Part shown: positions 7,853 through 16,427 of the stretch, piece by piece
Position numbering within the stretch: the stretch's first letter is position 1
Layout of the letters: every line of letters begins with the position of its first letter
NCBI GenBank assembly: GCA_030683815.1
Contig: JAUXPJ010000018.1
Span: forward strand, 141,064 to 205,063
Length of the DNA stretch: 64,000 nucleotides
Direction of reading: 5' to 3'
Source of the DNA: Flavobacteriaceae bacterium
Lineage (GTDB): Bacteria > Bacteroidota > Bacteroidia > Flavobacteriales > Flavobacteriaceae
Notes under the pieces: model-generated
Databases searched by the model: none
What the model saw: the letters and a program-made list of their open reading frames with translations, nothing else
Told to the model about the DNA's origin: nothing
Program-made: the position numbers and the translations under genes

Positions 7853-10471
7853 CTAGAATTTATACGTTACTCCTCCTTTAAAAGTTGTTCCGTTAAATCC
7901 AAATTGGTTAACATCCCAAGGGTATTTGAAACGAGCTCCAATACTGTTGCCATATTGATTAACTTCATCCGGGTAAACATCAAACAAGTTGTTAATTGTA
8001 AAATTAACTTTGAATTTATCCGATAAATCATAACCTAAAACCAAATCAGTAAGAACTTTTCCTGCAAACACTTGGTCTTCAACGCCAGATGGATTCCCGG
8101 TAAAATATTTTACTTCACCAAAATAAGTATTATTAATACTTGCACTTAATTTATCCAATTGATAATCAAGTCCAAAAAGCACTTTTGAATCGGGTCTTGC
8201 AGAGGTAATTCTTCCAGCCTCAACCCTATCAAAAATTTCATATCCATTGGATTCTAATATTTGAGGAGTATTAATTTTACCTTCAATTTTTGTCTCATTA
8301 AAATTGGCTGCTAAGTTAACATTGAGTATCCCGTTATACATTGGGATATTTTTATAATTTAACACAAAATCCACACCTGTTGTTTTAGTTTTTGCAGCAT
8401 TGATAAAGAATTTCATTCCTACTACTCCATTATCAATAAGAATTTGTTCAACAGGGTTAGAACCGTCTAAAGTTCCATCAGCAGCAGCAATTGTTGTTGA
8501 TAATAATACCCGGTCATCAACAGTAATTTGATACAAATCTGCTGTAAAAGATACCTGTGGTGAAAATTTATAGGTTAAACCAGTTGCAATATTTTTGGAA
8601 ATTTCAGCTTTTAATACATCCACACCTAAATCTCTCAAAATTGGGTTGCTGTTTGAAAAAGTTCCCTGTAATACCGGTAATCCTCCTTGTGAGTTGTATT
8701 GTATGTTGCTTATGTGCATTTGGTGTAAAGAAGGTGCTCTAAAACCGGTACTGTAAGAAGCTCTTAAAGCACCTTTAGCTCCTAATTTATAACGTCCGTT
8801 TAATTTCCAAGAAAAATTATCGCCAAAATCGCTAAAATCCTCATAACGAGCCGCTCCTCCCAATAAGAATTTTTCGGTAAAATCGACATCCACACCTCCA
8901 TAAACTCCCTTTTGATTTCGAGAAACATCAACAGCATCTTGTGGACTGATTCCGGCAAATGAGTCAGCACCGGAACCAAAGTAAGATTTTGGATCTCCTT
9001 CTAAACCTTTGAAATTTTCTTTTCTAAGTTCAGCGCCAAATGAAATACTTACGTTGTCATAACTCTTGCTGAAATCTAAATTTCCGATTAAATTATCAAA
9101 TACATATCCACCTGCATAAAAACTGGTTGGGCTACTGGCTCCAAGACTGCGATTGATGGTATTGGTAATGTCGTATTTTACCTCGTTTCTGCCAAAAGTT
9201 CCACTTAAATCGGCATCAAATCCAAACAATTTAAATTTAGAACCAACACTGTTAAAATTATCGGTTACATCAGCATTGAAGTATGGCTGATACCCACCGT
9301 AAGTTTCTCCTGGTTTTGTTAAAAGCCCGTAATCTGTTGTTCTCCAATAAGGTGTTCTGTAAAAAGCAAAACTTTTTCCTTTTCTGTTGGTCATTCCACC
9401 AAATGTATAAAATTCACCTTTTCCGTTTTTAAAAGGGAAACCGGCATTATAAAAACCTTCGAATTTATCTAAAGCTGATTGACCAACAGTCATTCCTAAA
9501 TCAGGATTAGCAACTAACCATGGACCATAAACAGGATCATCTGCATTAACGCCAAAAGCAGCATCGTTTAATGGAGTTCCTGCTCTATCTGTAATGTCTT
9601 GAGTATAATACCCAAGTGTAAAGTTAACAAAACCAGTTCCCAAAGTAGCAGAATGGTTAAAGTCAGCTCCAAAGTTAAATCCATCACTTTTAGAAGTAAT
9701 TCCAGAATTAACATTTAAAATAGAAGTGTCAGATTTTTCTTTTAAAACGATATTTACAACACCTGCAACAGCATCAGAACCGTATTGTGCAGAAGCACCA
9801 TCACGAAGAACTTCAATTCGTTCTATGGCAGCCACAGGAATACTTTTCATATCTGTTCCTACTTCTCCTTTACCGGGAGTATCATTTAAATAAACTTGAG
9901 CACTTAAATTTTTTCTTTTTCCATTAATTAGAACTAAGGTTCTGCTTGGCCCCATACCTCTTAAATCGGCTGGGTCAAAATGTGCCGTGGCATCAGAAAT
10001 TGCTTGAGTTGAAGAGTTGTAAGATGGAATTTTATAAGTCAACATTTGATCAACAGAGGTTTGTCCGCTCGATTTTAACTCTTGCACTCCAATATTGTCA
10101 ATTGGAACCGGTGAATCAAGAATGGTTCGTGGTTTTGACCTGTTACCTGTTACTACAACTTCACCAAGAATATTGTCAAATGCCAATACGATAGTTACAA
10201 AACTGCCAGATGAAAACTTTTTTTCTGTTGTAACAAATCCAACGGATGAAACAGTCAATGTTCCTGAATTGTTTGAAACTTTCAGTTCAAATTCTCCACT
10301 TTCATTGGAAGCTGTTCCATTGGTGGTTCCTTTTTCGATAACAGAAGCAAACGGAATTGGTTCTCCATTAGAATCTGTTACTTTCCCTTTTACATTCTGA
10401 GCCAACAACCCTATTGGAAGCGCAAAAAATGATAAATAGAAGATTACTTTTAAGAGTTTTTTTGATGTCAT
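7853..10471 (-). CDS. TonB-dependent outer membrane receptor
   Basis: 872 aa. A signal peptide ends near LLAQ (residue 25), and a CarboxypepD_reg-like beta-sandwich follows (about 27-110). A TonB-box-like segment leads into the plug domain (about 120-245, with DLRGMGPSRTLVLINGKRK and IERIEVLRDGASAQYGSDAV). The rest is a 22-strand barrel ending GVTYKF, with the terminal Phe needed for Bam recognition. The GPSRTLVLINGKRK / KGEVGTDM pattern resembles the iron-complex-outermembrane receptor class rather than SusC, since no SusD gene is adjacent. The substrate is unknown. It is a single-gene unit convergent with lpxH and divergent from the moxR operon. Confidence 0.93.
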   Translation of the reverse strand: MTSKKLLKVIFYLSFFALPIGLLAQNVKGKVTDSNGEPIPFASVIEKGTTNGTASNESGEFELKVSNNSGTLTVSSVGFVTTEKKFSSGSFVTIVLAFDNILGEVVVTGNRSKPRTILDSPVPIDNIGVQELKSSGQTSVDQMLTYKIPSYNSSTQAISDATAHFDPADLRGMGPSRTLVLINGKRKNLSAQVYLNDTPGKGEVGTDMKSIPVAAIERIEVLRDGASAQYGSDAVAGVVNIVLKEKSDTSILNVNSGITSKSDGFNFGADFNHSATLGTGFVNFTLGYYTQDITDRAGTPLNDAAFGVNADDPVYGPWLVANPDLGMTVGQSALDKFEGFYNAGFPFKNGKGEFYTFGGMTNRKGKSFAFYRTPYWRTTDYGLLTKPGETYGGYQPYFNADVTDNFNSVGSKFKLFGFDADLSGTFGRNEVKYDITNTINRSLGASSPTSFYAGGYVFDNLIGNLDFSKSYDNVSISFGAELRKENFKGLEGDPKSYFGSGADSFAGISPQDAVDVSRNQKGVYGGVDVDFTEKFLLGGAARYEDFSDFGDNFSWKLNGRYKLGAKGALRASYSTGFRAPSLHQMHISNIQYNSQGGLPVLQGTFSNSNPILRDLGVDVLKAEISKNIATGLTYKFSPQVSFTADLYQITVDDRVLLSTTIAAADGTLDGSNPVEQILIDNGVVGMKFFINAAKTKTTGVDFVLNYKNIPMYNGILNVNLAANFNETKIEGKINTPQILESNGYEIFDRVEAGRITSARPDSKVLFGLDYQLDKLSASINNTYFGEVKYFTGNPSGVEDQVFAGKVLTDLVLGYDLSDKFKVNFTINNLFDVYPDEVNQYGNSIGARFKYPWDVNQFGFNGTTFKGGVTYKF

Positions 10472-10756
10472 AATTTTTTAGTTTTTATTAGGACTTGCGA
10501 AGATAAAAATAATTATAATATATTAACATAATATTTGATAAATTTATATAATAATAACAATAATATCTACCTATTAGTATATAAACTTAATATACATTAA
10601 ATAAAATATAACTGTATTTAATTTAATGCCCATTCAATCTTAACTAATTTTTACAGATGATTTAACCAATTTTTAACAGCACATCAGTGATAATTTTTGC
10701 TACTTGCACAGCATTAGAATCCTTTGTAATTTCATCCACTTTAAAATAAATACATT

Positions 10757-11764
10757 ATGACAGAGAATAATACCTCAAGTGTAGACATCAAGGTACTCAA
10801 TGAAAAAATTGAAAGAGAGAGTGCTTTTGTAGATTTACTCACTTTGGAAATGAACAAAGTGATTGTAGGGCAAAAACACATGATTGAACGTTTGTTAATT
10901 GGATTATTGGGAAATGGCCATATTTTATTGGAAGGTGTTCCGGGTTTAGCAAAAACATTAGCCATTAATACATTGGCAAAAACAGTTCAGGGCTCTTTTA
11001 GCAGAATACAATTTACTCCGGATTTACTCCCAGCCGATGTTGTTGGAACGATGATTTACAATATCAAAGCAAATGATTTCTCCATTAAAAAAGGTCCCAT
11101 TTTTGCCAATTTTGTCTTAGCAGATGAGATTAATAGAGCACCCGCCAAAGTGCAATCTGCTTTATTAGAAGCTATGCAAGAACGTCAAATTACCATTGGT
11201 GATACTACTTTTAAATTGGATGAACCTTTTTTAGTAATGGCAACTCAAAACCCCATTGAACAAGAAGGAACTTATCCGTTACCAGAGGCGCAAGTAGATC
11301 GTTTTATGTTGAAAGTGGTGATTGATTATCCAAAAATGGATGAAGAACAAAGAATTGTTCGTCAACATTTAGAGAATAATTCACAAAAAGCATCGGCAGT
11401 TGTTTCAATTGAGCAAATTTTGAATGCAAGAAAATCTGTTCAAGAGGTTTATATGGATGAAAAAATTGAAAAATACATCCTTGATATAGTTTTTGCAACC
11501 CGATATCCCGAAAAATATAAATTAGAAAGCATCAAGCCTTTAATAAGCTACGGAGCTTCTCCTCGCGGAAGTATCAATTTAGCATTGGCGGCAAAATGTT
11601 ATGCCTTTATCAAACGCAGAGGTTATGTAATTCCGGAAGATGTTCGGGCAGTAGTTTATGATGTGCTTCGCCACAGAATCGGAATTACCTATGAAGCAGA
11701 AGCAGAAAATATCACTTCAGAAGACCTCATCAGTAAAATTATCAATGAAGTAGAAGTCCCATAA
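10757..11764 (+). CDS. MoxR-family AAA+ ATPase (Bat operon)
   Basis: 335 aa. Walker A GVPGLAKT lies near residue 59-66, and Walker B with sensor residues in FVLADEINRAPAKVQSALLEA near 115-135. Sensor 1 is ATQNP near 161. The C-terminal AAA lid contains SYGASPRGS. MoxR ATPases act as chaperones for VWA-domain partners. It is the first gene of the plus-strand moxR-DUF58-batA-E operon, whose products are tied to stress tolerance in Bacteroidota. Complete, with the ATG start at 10757 preceded by an A-rich stretch. Confidence 0.95.
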   Translation: MTENNTSSVDIKVLNEKIERESAFVDLLTLEMNKVIVGQKHMIERLLIGLLGNGHILLEGVPGLAKTLAINTLAKTVQGSFSRIQFTPDLLPADVVGTMIYNIKANDFSIKKGPIFANFVLADEINRAPAKVQSALLEAMQERQITIGDTTFKLDEPFLVMATQNPIEQEGTYPLPEAQVDRFMLKVVIDYPKMDEEQRIVRQHLENNSQKASAVVSIEQILNARKSVQEVYMDEKIEKYILDIVFATRYPEKYKLESIKPLISYGASPRGSINLALAAKCYAFIKRRGYVIPEDVRAVVYDVLRHRIGITYEAEAENITSEDLISKIINEVEVP

Positions 11765-11773
11765 TCCCATCCT

Positions 11774-11868
11774 AAATCCTTCCCAGAGGGAAGGACTTAA
11801 AAAGTTAAGGGAAATCAATATAAACAACAAATTCCCTTTCTCCTTTGGAGAGAGGGCTAGGGAGAGAG
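11774..11868. repeat. Pair of small palindromic intergenic repeats
   Basis: Two hairpins fill the moxR-DUF58 gap. One is TCCTTCCC-agag-GGAAGGA near 11777-11794. The other, near 11833-11856, is a C/T-rich strand facing a G/A-rich strand around a TTTG loop and ends in AGGGAGAGAGG just before the next ATG. Both resemble interspersed palindromes I recall as common in Bacteroidota intergenic DNA. The second also supplies a purine-rich ribosome-binding stretch. Confidence 0.55.
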
Positions 11869-11870
11869 GA

Positions 11871-12743
11871 ATGGAAACCAAAGAATTATTAAAAAAAGTT
11901 AGGAAGATAGAGATAAAAACACGTCGGCTGTCTAACCATATTTTTTCTGGAGAATATCACAGTTCCTTCAAAGGAAGAGGTATGACTTTTTCTGAGGTTC
12001 GTACTTATCAGTATGGTGATGATATCCGCTCTATTGATTGGAATGTAACAGCGCGTTATAACGAACCCTTTGTAAAGGTTTTTGAAGAAGAACGTGAACT
12101 TACCATGATGTTGATGGTCGATATCAGCGGGTCTCAATTTTTCGGGACTTCTTTGCAGTTTAAAAGAGAAACGATTACTGAAATCGCCGCTACATTGGCT
12201 TTTTCGGCGATTCAGAATAATGATAAAGTTGGTTTATTACTTTTTTCCAGTGAAGTGGAATTATACATTCCGCCAAAAAAAGGAAAAAGTCATGTATTGA
12301 GAATTATCAGAGAATTGGTAGAATTTCAGCCAAAAAGCAGTGAAACCGATATCGATGAAGCACTGAAATTTTTATCCAATGTGATGAAGAAAAAAGCCAT
12401 CGTCTTTGTGCTTTCAGATTTTATGGATGAAAACTATGATACCACTTTGCGGATTGCAAGTAAAAAACACGATGTAACCGGAATCCGGGTTTTTGACAAA
12501 CACGATGAAGAAATTCCGGCTATTGGCATGGTTCCTATGATGGATGCCGAAACGGGGAAAATTGCACTGATCAATACCAATATAAAATCAGTTAGATTGG
12601 GTTATAAAATCCACTATCTTAAAAATGTAGATTATTTTGAAAAGTCATTCAGCAGAAGCGGAGCCGGTTTTTTAAGTTCGCGTGTTGATGAAAGTTATGT
12701 CAAAAAATTATTGGGATATTTTAAAAGAAGAGGCGCCAAATAA
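11871..12743 (+). CDS. DUF58 domain protein of the Bat operon
   Basis: 290 aa cytoplasmic protein. The DUF58 signature FSEVRTYQYGDDIRSIDWNV lies near residues 40-60 (within SFKGRGMTFSEVR...SIDWNVTAR). A degenerate VWA fold follows, with a MIDAS-like MVDISGSQ motif near residue 83-90. No membrane segment is seen. DUF58 proteins follow moxR in nearly all Bat/MoxR operons and are thought to be client or adaptor proteins of the ATPase. The stop is one nucleotide before the next ATG. Confidence 0.92.
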   Translation: METKELLKKVRKIEIKTRRLSNHIFSGEYHSSFKGRGMTFSEVRTYQYGDDIRSIDWNVTARYNEPFVKVFEEERELTMMLMVDISGSQFFGTSLQFKRETITEIAATLAFSAIQNNDKVGLLLFSSEVELYIPPKKGKSHVLRIIRELVEFQPKSSETDIDEALKFLSNVMKKKAIVFVLSDFMDENYDTTLRIASKKHDVTGIRVFDKHDEEIPAIGMVPMMDAETGKIALINTNIKSVRLGYKIHYLKNVDYFEKSFSRSGAGFLSSRVDESYVKKLLGYFKRRGAK

Positions 12744-12744
12744 G

Positions 12745-13653
12745 ATGAAGAAAATAGTTTTTATCGCAGTTTTTTTAATGGGATTTATCGGATTTTCACA
12801 ATCAAATCCGGTAAAAAGTGCTATTGATACCACTCAAATTAAAATTGGAGAAAAAATTCTTTTTCAAATTTCTGTTGATGGAATTCAGAATGTTGTTTTT
12901 CCCAATCTGCAAAATTTGGGAAAAGTAGAGGTCGTAGAAGAGTTTAAAACCGACACTTTAAAAAATAAACTCATCAAATTATATCATTTAACATCTTTTG
13001 ACAGTGGACAATACATCATTCCAAAACAACAAGTGCTCATCAATCATAAAATATTTTATACCGATTCTTTGTTGATTAATGTATCAACAGTAGCCGTTGA
13101 CACTACCAAACAAAAAATGTTTACCATCAAACCAATTGCCCAAGAACCCTATATTTTTGATGATTTTAAACCGTATTTATGGTGGTTATTGTTGTTGTTA
13201 GCGATTATTGCCGGAGGTGTTTTTTATTATTTAAAAAAGAAAAATGTGGTTCTTTTTGAAAGAAAACCTTCCATTCCACCTTTTGATGAAGCCCTGCAAA
13301 AATTAAAATTATTGGATAAAAAACAATTGTATCAACATCAAAAAACCAAAGAATACTATATTGAATTGACAGAAATTGTTCGTGGCTATATCGAAAAAGA
13401 ATGGCATATTCCGGCCTTGGAATCTACAACCGATGAATTAAATGAATTTATGCTCGATTTTATCGACATCAAAAAAATACCCGCCAATAAAGCAACGGCC
13501 ATTCGTTTGCACAAATTATTGCAAGAATCAGATTTGGTAAAATTTGCAAAATACACACCAGTTTCATCAGAAATAGAAATGCATCGCAATGAGGCCGAAC
13601 TATTGATTAAAGCGTTAAAACCTAAAACAGAAAAGACAGATGAAGTGGTTTAA
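12745..13653 (+). CDS. Bat-operon membrane protein (BatD-like N-terminus, one TM, cytoplasmic tail)
   Basis: 302 aa from the ATG at 12745, which begins a clear signal peptide (MKKIVFIAVFLMGFIGFSQS). A longer in-frame start at 12682 would lie inside DUF58 and hide the signal peptide. A periplasmic beta-rich region (about 20-140) precedes one membrane helix (WWLLLLLAIIAGGVFYYL near 150-167) and a cytoplasmic helical domain with EYYIELTEIVRGYIE. This is the usual uncharacterised gene between DUF58 and batA in Flavobacteriia. Its role within the VWA-protein complex is not known. Confidence 0.85.
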   Translation: MKKIVFIAVFLMGFIGFSQSNPVKSAIDTTQIKIGEKILFQISVDGIQNVVFPNLQNLGKVEVVEEFKTDTLKNKLIKLYHLTSFDSGQYIIPKQQVLINHKIFYTDSLLINVSTVAVDTTKQKMFTIKPIAQEPYIFDDFKPYLWWLLLLLAIIAGGVFYYLKKKNVVLFERKPSIPPFDEALQKLKLLDKKQLYQHQKTKEYYIELTEIVRGYIEKEWHIPALESTTDELNEFMLDFIDIKKIPANKATAIRLHKLLQESDLVKFAKYTPVSSEIEMHRNEAELLIKALKPKTEKTDEVV

Positions 13654-14647
13654 CTATGAAATAATGAATCCGGAATTTCTGTGGTTATTAATTTTAATAC
13701 CCATGTTGGCAGTTTGGTTTTATTTTACACACCATAAAAATCAGGCGAGTTTAAGCATTCCATCCATCAGGGGATTTGAACAAAAATCCTCAATTTGGAG
13801 TCGGCTAAAACCCATTTTATATGTACTTCGATTGGTGGCATTAACACTTTTAATTTTGGCGATGACCAGACCCAGAACGGTACAAGTCAGCACCAAATCA
13901 AAAACCACCAGAGGAATTGATATTGTGATGGCGATTGATATTTCTGCCAGTATGTTAGCCAAAGATTTAAAACCAAACCGATTGGAAGCACTTAAAAAAG
14001 TGGCTGTAGAGTTTGTAAAAGGTCGCCCCAATGACAGAATTGGAGTAGTGGTTTATGCGGGTGAAAGTTATACCAAAACACCGATTACCAGCGATAAAGA
14101 AATTGTCAATAAAATTATTGCTGATATTTCTTGGGGCGAAGATTTGGATGGAGGAACCGCTATTGGTATGGGTTTGGGCTCTGCCGTAAATCGGTTAAAA
14201 GAAAGTAAAGCGCAAAGTAAAGTCATTATTTTATTGACAGATGGTGTGAATAACACCGGTTTTGTGGATCCAAAAACAGCTGCAGAATTGGCTAAAGATT
14301 TGGGAATTAAAGTATATACCATTGGTTTAGGAACCAACGGAATGGCACTTTCTCCGTATTACAAAGACCCTTCCGGAAACTTAGTTTTCAAAAATGTTCC
14401 GGTAGAAATTGATGAAGAATTGTTGCGTTTTATTGCCCGTCAAACCGAAGGAAAATATTTCAGAGCTACGGATAATGTTCGTTTAAAAGCCATTTACGAC
14501 GAAATTAACAAGTTAGAAAAAACGGAGATTGAAGAATTCAGGTATTACAATTATTCAGAAAAATATCGATTATTGGTCGGATTTGCTTTATTGTTTGTGA
14601 TGCTGGAAACGGGATTGCGTTTAAGCGTTTATAAAAGTTTTATTTAA
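13640..14647 (+). CDS. batA: VWA-domain membrane protein BatA
   Basis: 335 aa. Two N-terminal membrane helices (about 12-28 and 58-78) precede a von Willebrand A domain with an intact MIDAS (DISASM near residue 95-100, later TDGVNNTG near 200). A C-terminal membrane helix (LLVGFALLFVMLETGLRL) follows. Aerotolerance operon BatA. The start overlaps the previous gene by 14 nt. An alternative start is the ATG at 13664 (MNPEFLWLL), which matches the core family start better; either is possible. It probably forms a complex with BatB, with the VWA domains facing the periplasm. Confidence 0.92.
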   Translation: MKWFNYEIMNPEFLWLLILIPMLAVWFYFTHHKNQASLSIPSIRGFEQKSSIWSRLKPILYVLRLVALTLLILAMTRPRTVQVSTKSKTTRGIDIVMAIDISASMLAKDLKPNRLEALKKVAVEFVKGRPNDRIGVVVYAGESYTKTPITSDKEIVNKIIADISWGEDLDGGTAIGMGLGSAVNRLKESKAQSKVIILLTDGVNNTGFVDPKTAAELAKDLGIKVYTIGLGTNGMALSPYYKDPSGNLVFKNVPVEIDEELLRFIARQTEGKYFRATDNVRLKAIYDEINKLEKTEIEEFRYYNYSEKYRLLVGFALLFVMLETGLRLSVYKSFI

Positions 14648-14652
14648 CGAAA

Positions 14653-15687
14653 ATGTATCAGATAGAAGATAACATATATTTCTACTTATTCTTACTAATT
14701 CCAATTTTAGTAATCGGATTTATGTATGTGAGTTGGTGGAAGAAAAAAGTTGGAAAACAATTTGCAGAGCCGGCATTGTTAGAGAAATTAATTCCGGAAA
14801 AATCGACTTTTAAACCATTATTAAAATTTATTTTTATCAGTTTAGGAATTGCATTTTTGGTTATTTCATTGGCAAATCCGAAGATGGGAATCAAACTAAA
14901 AACCATCAAAAGACAAGGTGTTGATATCGTTTTTGCACTGGATGTTTCTAAAAGTATGTTGGCAGAAGATATCGCGCCCAATCGATTGGAAAAATCAAAA
15001 CAACTCATCAGTAAAATCATCGATAAATTGGGAAGTGACCGCGTTGGCGTTATTGTTTATGCCGGAAGCGCTTATCCGTTACTGCCAATTACAACCGATT
15101 TAGCATCGGCTAAAATGTTTTTGCAGATGGCCAATCCGGAAATGGTTTCTGATCAAGGAACCGCGATGAATGAGGCCTTGTCTAAGGCGATGACTTATTT
15201 TGACAATGATGAACAAACCAACCGCTTTTTATTTATCGTTTCTGATGGTGAAGATCATGAAGGGAATGCCGATAAAATAGCACAACAAGCCGGTGAATAT
15301 GGTGTGCGTATTTTTACCATCGGCGTGGGTTCTGCAAACGGAGCGCCCATTCCGATAAAACAAAATGGCGTTTTTGTCGAACTTAAAAAAGATCAAAAAG
15401 GCGAAGTTGTAATCACCCAACTCAATGAAACTATTTTAAACGAAATCGCTAACAAAGGAAATGGAAAATATATTTTAGGAAATAATACCAGCCAAACGAT
15501 TGATGAAATTGAAAAAATAATTACCAATGCCGAAAAGAAAGAATATGAAACCAAAGAGTTTTCAGATTTTAAAGACCAATTTCAATGGTTTATCGGATTG
15601 GGTTTATTGTTTTTAGTGCTGGAAGCATTGATGTTTGAAAAGAAAACGAAGTGGATACAAAAATTAAATTTGTTCAATGAGAAGTAA
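14653..15687 (+). CDS. batB: VWA-domain membrane protein BatB
   Basis: 344 aa with the same architecture as BatA: two N-terminal membrane helices, a VWA domain with MIDAS DVSKSM (near residue 98-103) and SDGEDHEGN (near 197), and a C-terminal helix (WFIGLGLLFLVLEALMF). It starts 5 nt after batA and overlaps batC by 11 nt. BatA and BatB are paralogues and presumably hetero-oligomerise. Confidence 0.93.
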   Translation: MYQIEDNIYFYLFLLIPILVIGFMYVSWWKKKVGKQFAEPALLEKLIPEKSTFKPLLKFIFISLGIAFLVISLANPKMGIKLKTIKRQGVDIVFALDVSKSMLAEDIAPNRLEKSKQLISKIIDKLGSDRVGVIVYAGSAYPLLPITTDLASAKMFLQMANPEMVSDQGTAMNEALSKAMTYFDNDEQTNRFLFIVSDGEDHEGNADKIAQQAGEYGVRIFTIGVGSANGAPIPIKQNGVFVELKKDQKGEVVITQLNETILNEIANKGNGKYILGNNTSQTIDEIEKIITNAEKKEYETKEFSDFKDQFQWFIGLGLLFLVLEALMFEKKTKWIQKLNLFNEK

Positions 15688-16402
15688 GGTTTTTATATTG
15701 TTATATTTTATTTCGGCGATGATTTTTGCACAACAAAATGATGCCTCAAGTCAGCGAAAAGCCCGTTCTTTACTGCGCGACGGAAATGAATTGTATCAGC
15801 AAAAAAAATATGCCGATGCAGAGGTTGCCTACAAAAAGGCACTGGAAAAAAACACGACTTACCCCAAAGCCATTTACAATTTAGGAAATGCTTTATATCA
15901 GCAAAACAGAACTGAAGAATCTGTTCAATTATTTGAAACGATTGCTAATAATTCAAAAGATAAATTGGTAAAAGCCGAAGCATTTCATAATTTGGGCAAT
16001 AGTCATATGCAAACCAAAAAATATGGACTCGCTGTTGAGGCCTATAAAAATGCGTTGCGCAATAATTCTTTGGATGAAGAAACGCGTTATAATTTGGCTT
16101 TGGCACAAAAATTATTGAAAGAACAAGAACAAAATAAAGATAAAAAAGGCGATCAACCCAAAGAGAATCAAGACGAGAATCAAGATAAAAAAGACAATCA
16201 AGATAAAAAGGATGATCAAAAAAACAATCAGGATAAAAAAGAGAATCAACCAAAACAGCAACAACCTCAACCCAATCAATTATCACCACAGCAGATTGAG
16301 CAATTGTTAGCGGCGATGAATAAAGAAGAAGACAAAACACAGAAAAAAGTAAATGCTCAAAAAGCACCAAATCAATCAAATAAAAAGGAAAAAGACTGGT
16401 AA
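15677..16402 (+). CDS. batC: TPR protein BatC with low-complexity tail
   Basis: 241 aa. A signal peptide (MRSKVFILLYFISAMIFAQQ) is followed by three TPR units (about 30-145, with LYQQKKYADAEVAYKKAL and ALRNNSLDEETRYNLALA). The tail (about 150-241) is rich in K, D, N and Q (repeated DKKDNQ units) with a short ordered LSPQQIEQLLAAMNKEED segment. This matches BatC of Bacteroidota. The K/D/N/Q repeat makes the DNA locally repetitive (16130-16270), so length variation between strains is likely. Confidence 0.9.
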   Translation: MRSKVFILLYFISAMIFAQQNDASSQRKARSLLRDGNELYQQKKYADAEVAYKKALEKNTTYPKAIYNLGNALYQQNRTEESVQLFETIANNSKDKLVKAEAFHNLGNSHMQTKKYGLAVEAYKNALRNNSLDEETRYNLALAQKLLKEQEQNKDKKGDQPKENQDENQDKKDNQDKKDDQKNNQDKKENQPKQQQPQPNQLSPQQIEQLLAAMNKEEDKTQKKVNAQKAPNQSNKKEKDW

Positions 16403-16427
16403 CAGCAATGCAGTACGATAAAAAATT

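Noticed and set aside
16130..16270. Repeat tract in batC as a possible tandem-repeat element
   Set aside because: It encodes the normal low-complexity K/D/N/Q tail of BatC; nothing separate from the gene.
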